A stretch of DNA of 64,000 bases from Paralvinella palmiformis (taxonomy: Eukaryota > Annelida > Polychaeta > Terebellida > Alvinellidae), in assembly GCA_025642065.1 (NCBI GenBank), contig JAODUP010001173.1, positions 1 to 64,000 on the forward strand, in the 5' to 3' direction. A program made the translations under genes and the position numbers. The notes under the pieces are model-generated. The model saw nothing but the letters and a program-made list of their open reading frames with translations. It searched no databases and was not told where the DNA came from. Below, one piece after another: positions 58,681-64,000 of this stretch; position 1 is the stretch's first letter; each line of letters starts with the position of its first letter.

Positions 58681-58689
58681 GTTCCATTC

Positions 58690-60660
58690 AGTTACACACA
58701 CTTACAATAGTAATGACAAGTCTTTGTGATCACGTCACTAATTAGAGCATCGGATTAAATAATCATGGCGTTTATCATGATTAAATTTGGATTTGAAAGA
58801 CAACAGAGAAAATACACCTAATAAATTTATTTATTGTACATATACTGTACGTCCTGGCCATTAAGCTGAGGTAGTATTTCAAGCCTAAAATATCAAGACT
58901 TATGGTAGTATATAGGCATTATGGGCATTAAGCCGACCTAAAAATCCTATCTTTTCCCTGTAGTATTTCCAGGTGATATTTTGATTGCAGGAAATAGTTT
59001 TGTTTTCATATTTCATTATTCATACCAGTGTGTTTGGTATACTGTCAATAGATCAAAGCAAATTATAACGACCGTTTACACAAACAGTTAGCATATATGT
59101 AGGACCTCAAACTTAAATTAACTGCGTGATTAAACATTTAATGAACTGCGTAAGAAGTCAATGACTTAGAAATAATTAGACATACTGACCATTATTGTCA
59201 ATTAATTACTACTGAGCCTTTGATGATACATTTTGGTCACTAACATGGCAATAGCAGAGACAATGTAAATATGCGGTCAGCTAGTAACTTTCTCTTGAAA
59301 ATAAATTAATTAATCATTAATTATCCCATTATTAGTATAAATATGCCTAGACAAAATATGGCCTAATGTCTATGGGTACGGGATATCTTGGGTACGAGTT
59401 GTCTTGTTACCAATGCTGCCTTCGAAAGTAGTGAAATGCGCTACTCAGTCCAACAACATTTATTCATAATTACAAAAATCTGATAATTCTACATATAAAT
59501 ATTGATTTTCATTATAAAGCCATGTATAATTATCATCAACTTGTTTCACTTCTATTATCACTCCATGACTGCATGCATTTAAATTAAAATGGCGATTGAT
59601 GACTGATGTCCATTTGCATCTAAATCTAGTCTAGATGGCTGCTAACACACTGAAATGTTTTCTCCCAATGATTGGATTTCTTGACACTGAAATAGCACCG
59701 GCCATTAAGCTGATCCCCCCCACCGCAAAATAAGGATCAAAATGTTGACACAAAGTCACGGCTTAATGGTATTCATTATGAATGTTGAAAAAATTATATT
59801 ATTGTATTTCCTGCTAAATTATGCCAAATATTACCTTCCCTTTTGTATGACCTGCATATAAGATGCATTCAATTTTTGCATCGATTTTGAAGTATAAAAA
59901 GCATGATACAGTAATCAATAGAATGTGCTGAAGAAATTATATAATTATTTTCAAGTAAAATGTATTTTATGTACCTGTGAACCTCTGCAAGACAGCCAAT
60001 GACAGCACAGGCCATGTCTGATTTTGTGTTTTGTTTACATTTTTCTGTACATATTTCACCCATTGGATGGTTGAATTTAGAGAGTTAAACGAAGCTTTTC
60101 TAAATAAATCAGATCAGCCCATGCCGTTCTAGATATAGATAATATGTACCCTGTTGTATATTTCCAAGAAAGTTGACTGGCAGCATCGAAAATGTGCAAA
60201 AGTGGCTTGCATTCAAAGCGCATGTGACGCATTTCACAGGAGTCTGTCTCATCATTAGAATGTTATATCTATTAAAATAATACCTGATCAGTGTTCGTAG
60301 GCACCATCACTAATACTCCTGGTAGTAAAAGCAACTGCTGACACGTGAATTCGCTATGTTTCATGAAATCATGGAAAAAATATGAAGTGTGTGAAATTTT
60401 TCTTATCTAGACGAACTACTTGCTAGATCCTGAACAAGAAATAAGCCATACAATTCACTTGGCTGCAATTTATTATCTTGTTGGCACTGCAAGTACTACC
60501 TGAAGATTTGATCAGCACTACCTGGCTGGTTCAGTGCATTGACTGACAATGGATGTAGTCCATTAGATATTTTTGTTCGTTAATTGTATATAAGCTGACT
60601 AGCCTTGTTTATAAGATTCTACAACTATTCTCGCATTTTATAAACAAATACATACTACAG
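58690..60660. other. MEGF8 intron, no further coding exon seen
   Basis: AT-rich; an open frame at 59869-60063 (-) has no recognisable domain and is not needed for exon phase between 60682 and 57989. Confidence 0.4.
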
Positions 60661-60681
60661 CAGCAGATTGATATAACTCAC

Positions 60682-60862
60682 CTATTATCTCTGTCATATC
60701 CAGATTTACAGGAACACTTGTAGCCTTTCACTAGGTCTGTACAATCTTCACTGCTTTCATCACACGTATGATGACCACTAAGACATTCATTTTCCATAGG
60801 ACACTTGGCAAAAGCCCATATTGGAGGACTCGTGCTCTGTCTTATCCACAACAGCTGTGTTT
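60682..60862 (-). CDS. MEGF8: MEGF8 exon, calcium-binding EGF module
   Basis: 181 nt, ACAG acceptor, GTGAGT donor. Encodes W-A-F-A-K-C-P-M-E-N-E-C-L-S-G-H-H-T-C, then C-T-D-L-V-K-G-Y-K-C-S-C-K-S-G-Y-D; human: W-S-F-L-A-C-P-P-E-N-E-C-A-N-G-H-H-D-C and G-Y-E-C-S-C-K-T-G-Y. Confidence 0.96.
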
Positions 60863-61167
60863 CTGTGTAGTGAAAAATCATATTTATGATTTCTTATATG
60901 GATACGTGTGTGTGTGTAACTGTGTATGTGTGCGTACATTTTTATTAACGAAATAAATATGTTTAGGTAACAATAAGATTGAATTTGTTAAACAAAATTT
61001 CCTGGAAACATCTTGCATAAATATGTGGTAACATTTGACAGAGACATAAAAGAAATATGTCAGCATTATTGAATAATGATATAAATATATGATTGCATAA
61101 AAGTATGACAGCTGGCAGTATTTATAAAATGACAGAATCATGACCACAATGATAACCAAAACCCTAC

Positions 61168-61426
61168 CAGAGAGAGCCTCTGTTGCCATGGTGATATTTC
61201 CCATTGTACAAGCTCCGTGGAGTGGTGCCATCAGTCCTCCTTCCATACAAACACCCAATCCATTCATACCACCCAGTGCACACCACCCACACCCAGGTGT
61301 TGCTAGACAACTGGCACACTGGTCATGATGACTACAAGGCTCAGGACACAGGCTTGGCTCGCCACTCTGTATGTGTCCACATGAACCAGAAGCACAGCGA
61401 AGTGGTAAATATGCTGGCGTGAGACA
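61168..61426 (-). CDS. MEGF8: MEGF8 exon, PSI domain
   Basis: 259 nt, TTTCAG acceptor, GTAGGG donor. Encodes C-S-H-H-D-Q-C-A-S-C-L-A-T-P-G-C-G-W-C, the C-x5-C-x2-C-x5-C-x-W-C signature of PSI domains, then a Gly/Met-rich loop. The plexin-semaphorin-integrin repeats precede the EGF block in MEGF8, as here. Confidence 0.94.
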
Positions 61427-61576
61427 CTGAAAATACAAAGAATCACACTTTGAATAGAACACAATAAAAAGTTCATATTAGCATTATTTAGACTAATAAA
61501 CAGGTTTAGATAACATCTTGAACATATGGCTGACAGGAACTTCCCAGGAAACCATCGCACAAACACAGGCATCAAT

Positions 61577-61645
61577 CAGATTTGAACTCACAATTTGGAG
61601 ATTCGTAGCGCAGGTGTCTAATAACTGTGCTATGAGATCACCCTG
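61577..61645 (-). mobile_element. SINE family C head, MEGF8 intron
   Basis: Reverse strand: ATAGCACAGTTATTAGACAC (A box) and TGTGAGTTCAAATCTG (B box). Confidence 0.5.
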
Positions 61646-61849
61646 TTTTGGGTGAGTGAATTCATGTTTTGTTCAGCACTAAGCTGAAATGGAACACATG
61701 GCTTGGAGATTACACCCTAACCAAATGAGATGATCAAATGACAAAGACGAAGATGCACTTTGGGAACATTTTAATATTCAGGTTTGACTGCTGAGATTAT
61801 TTCAATTGTATATGAAGAATCTATGTCAATTGGTTTTGGCTAGATAGTA

Positions 61850-62388
61850 TGTAAATGATGCAATATTTGCATCAATCCACACCTTTAAACATGAAATCCC
61901 CAATACTGTTCCAGCTGTATTGGCTTCCTGTAAGTTTCAGATCATTGTACAAGATCCTGTTTCTTGTGTTCAAAGTACTGAATGGAACAGCAGCAGTGTA
62001 TCTAAGCGATTTGATCGAAAAATATATACTGGTGAGAATGCCCCGATCTGAGTCCTTTTCACTTTTAAGAGTACCATGAACTCATACAGCAGTGTACGGA
62101 GAGAGAGATCTTCGAGCATCAGCTCCCACTGAGAGCTTTGGAACGAGTTGCCAAACCACATAAAACTTAGTAAGTAGAGACATATTTTGTAAGGTTCCCA
62201 AAACACATTTATTTAAATTGGCATATTTATAATATTAAACCAGTTTATTATGTATGAAATGTATCTGAACTGTATGAGCTCAGAATATGTTTCAATTGTG
62301 TTTTAAATGTTAAGTGCGTTAGAGCAATTTCGGATGAATAAGGCGCTATATAAAATAGTACTATTATTATTATTATTATTATTATAAA
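61850..62388 (+). mobile_element. CR1/L2-like LINE 3' end with ATT tail, MEGF8 intron
   Basis: L-Y-W-L-P-V-S-F-R, Y-K-I-L-F-L-V-F-K-V-L-N-G and Y-L-S-D-L-I-E-K-Y are the C-terminal motifs of CR1/L2-type proteins. They are followed by broken S-F-G-T-S pieces, an AAGGCGCTATATAAAAT box and (ATT)n at 62363-62386, the usual 3' terminus of these LINEs. Sense strand is opposite to MEGF8. Confidence 0.75.
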
Positions 62389-63109
62389 ATTATTGAAAGA
62401 GGTGGTTTTTCTTGTTAGGAAAACTTGAACTGAAGAGAATTTTGCACTAAAGATGTCACCTTTTGAGATCAAATGCTATGTGCAAAATCATACGCACAAG
62501 CAATCTACAGATTACCATAACTGCCACCAATTAAACCTTATAGTTACTGCAGCAACAAGGAAAAAGTTATTTGCAATACAAATATAGGAAAACAAGAGAA
62601 TATGTAAAATTATTTATTTATTTAGATATTTAAAAAGGAGGAGAAATTTACCATAAAGATCATGATAAAATGCGACATTTAAAATGCTACATGATGACTA
62701 AAAAGCAAAATACATAAAAAATGGCATAATGTCAATAAAGTAAAATAAATGTGTAAAAGAAGATGTAAAAATCTGATAACAGATTACATTATATGGCTCC
62801 AGATAATATCATATGAAATGTCAGACATTTGAAATCAACGAGTGCTAAATGGAATGCTAATCAAAAGAAAACTTTTAGGTTACTTTCCAGAATACTTTCC
62901 AAGCACAAGGGCTACTGTTATGTGTTTGGAGTAGCTATTTAAATTCTAGATGTTACTTAATGGTTGCAAACTTTAGATGTGTATATATTGAATTAAAATA
63001 TGCAAATTATGAGCAAATATCCTTAAGATAAACAAACAGATCAACACAAAGTGCTTAATTTATTATAAGAAGATTATGTGCATTATATTTGATAATATAT
63101 GTTCCTCAC

Positions 63110-63324
63110 CTCCTGAGCTGTGACACTCCAGAAACACTCCTGAGCACCACCTTCACCACCTAGTGATGATAAACAATCCCTACATGATGTCATCTGATAA
63201 CATCGGCTTGGGCATGGATTTGGTGGACTTGACTGGATCTTGTATGGCGTTGCATCTAGGAGGGACTTGGCTACGCAGTTCCAATCATAAATGGGCATCA
63301 GGCTTAACGTACGGCCGACTTCAC
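63110..63324 (-). CDS. MEGF8: MEGF8 exon, preceding PSI domain (most 5' certain exon)
   Basis: 215 nt, TTCCAG acceptor, GTGAGG donor. Encodes E-V-G-R-T-L-S-L-M-P-I-Y-D-W-N-C-V, then N-P-C-P-S-R-C, M-T-S-C-R-D-C-L-S-S-L and E-C-F-W-S-V, a PSI-like cysteine pattern. It needs one base from a further exon to the right. The nine certain exons total 869 residues, about the last third of a MEGF8 protein (human 2845), so the gene continues past 64000. Confidence 0.92.
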
Positions 63325-64000
63325 CTGGAAGATGGATTGGGTGTTTTTGTTTTACTATAAATGATGACTGCAGGTGTGTGTATGTGTGTATCTATATTTT
63401 AGCAGTATGTAAAAGCACTGGCATAGAGAATTATGAATCATGAATACAAAATCTCGATGACTCCTTAGAGGAGTGAATTTTGCTGACATGTGTAATGCAT
63501 CACTCGTCTCTAGGTTGCTATAAGACAAAACTACAAAACTGAATCACCTACACGGTCATCGCATTTGATAGTAGCATATCCATGACACAGCATGGCAGTT
63601 GTGAGAATGGCTAATTTAACTAATTAACAAGTAATCTTAAAACCTATCTGATAATTGCTCAATTTTGTTATTCAAATCTTTAATAGTAAACTATAATCCT
63701 TCACCATAATTGCTTGCACAGATTAGCTTAGTTGATTTAGTCTTAAAAAATTACAATTCTTAAAATTCTTTTGCAACAGGGAAGTGATATCTGCCATAAA
63801 GCAAATTACTATGTAAAAATGGACTGGAATCATGAAATCTGGATGCAATCACACTTTAAAAACATACTTAACTCTTAGTGTCTGCCATACAAAATAAGGT
63901 AAATATTTAATGTTATCTAGGCAAGACAGACTAAATTAGCCTTGAATGTCAGAGCACAGACTAAAATAACTGCATTTGATTAACACAATTCTACACACTC

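Overview
The window is animal nuclear DNA: AT-rich, with intron-split genes, GT-AG splice sites, many AT, TG, GA and trinucleotide microsatellites, tRNA-derived SINEs, and remnants of LINEs, DNA transposons and a BEL/Pao-type LTR element. Protein similarity recalled from memory, plus the mix of CR1/L2-like LINEs, Kolobok/hAT/pogo elements and SINEs, fits an invertebrate bilaterian, most likely a lophotrochozoan such as a mollusc. The taxon is inference; no search was possible.

Three multi-exon host genes can be reconstructed at exon level, all on the minus strand. (1) Alkylglycerol monooxygenase (AGMO), 14636-19813: eleven coding exons in continuous phase, 474 codons from ATG to TAG, with the histidine clusters of the fatty-acid-hydroxylase family. 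(2) The synaptic-vesicle/calcium-channel protein Flower (CACFD1 type), 33007-47261: five exons, 211 codons, with very long introns. (3) The 3' half of MEGF8, 51622 to about 63324 and beyond the right edge: nine exons giving 869 residues with PSI, EGF and laminin-EGF modules, a transmembrane helix and the MASRPFA cytoplasmic motif. A fourth gene is intronless: a 280-residue membrane-anchored SAM-dependent methyltransferase at 6113-6955 (-). A small 111-residue reading frame with a splice acceptor and a close poly(A) signal (2589-2941, +) may be a further gene.

Layout: 1-2 kb, decayed BEL/Pao remnant; 2.5-2.95 kb, small hypothetical gene; 3.5-5.1 kb, LINE endonuclease fragment, a 42-bp coding minisatellite and a pogo-like repeat; 6-7 kb, methyltransferase; 8-14 kb, intergenic with palindromic repeats, SINEs, pogo-like and LINE pieces; 14.6-19.8 kb, AGMO with a Tigger-like element and a SINE in an intron; 20-33 kb, transposon-rich desert holding a nearly full-length but frameshifted LINE (25.04-28.06 kb) that begins with a 2A-like peptide, and a Kolobok-like element with a THAP remnant; 33-47.3 kb, Flower with SINEs, hAT elements and perfect hairpins in its introns; 47.3-51.6 kb, intergenic sequence or MEGF8 3' UTR; 51.6-64 kb, MEGF8 with LINE and pogo remnants in its introns.

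The host genes share no obvious pathway. AGMO cleaves ether lipids, Flower acts on synaptic vesicles and cell competition, and MEGF8 acts in left-right patterning and Hedgehog signalling. No bacterial-style operon, CRISPR array or clearly new gene system was seen. The unusual content is in the mobile elements, near-perfect hairpins and conserved motifs listed as findings.
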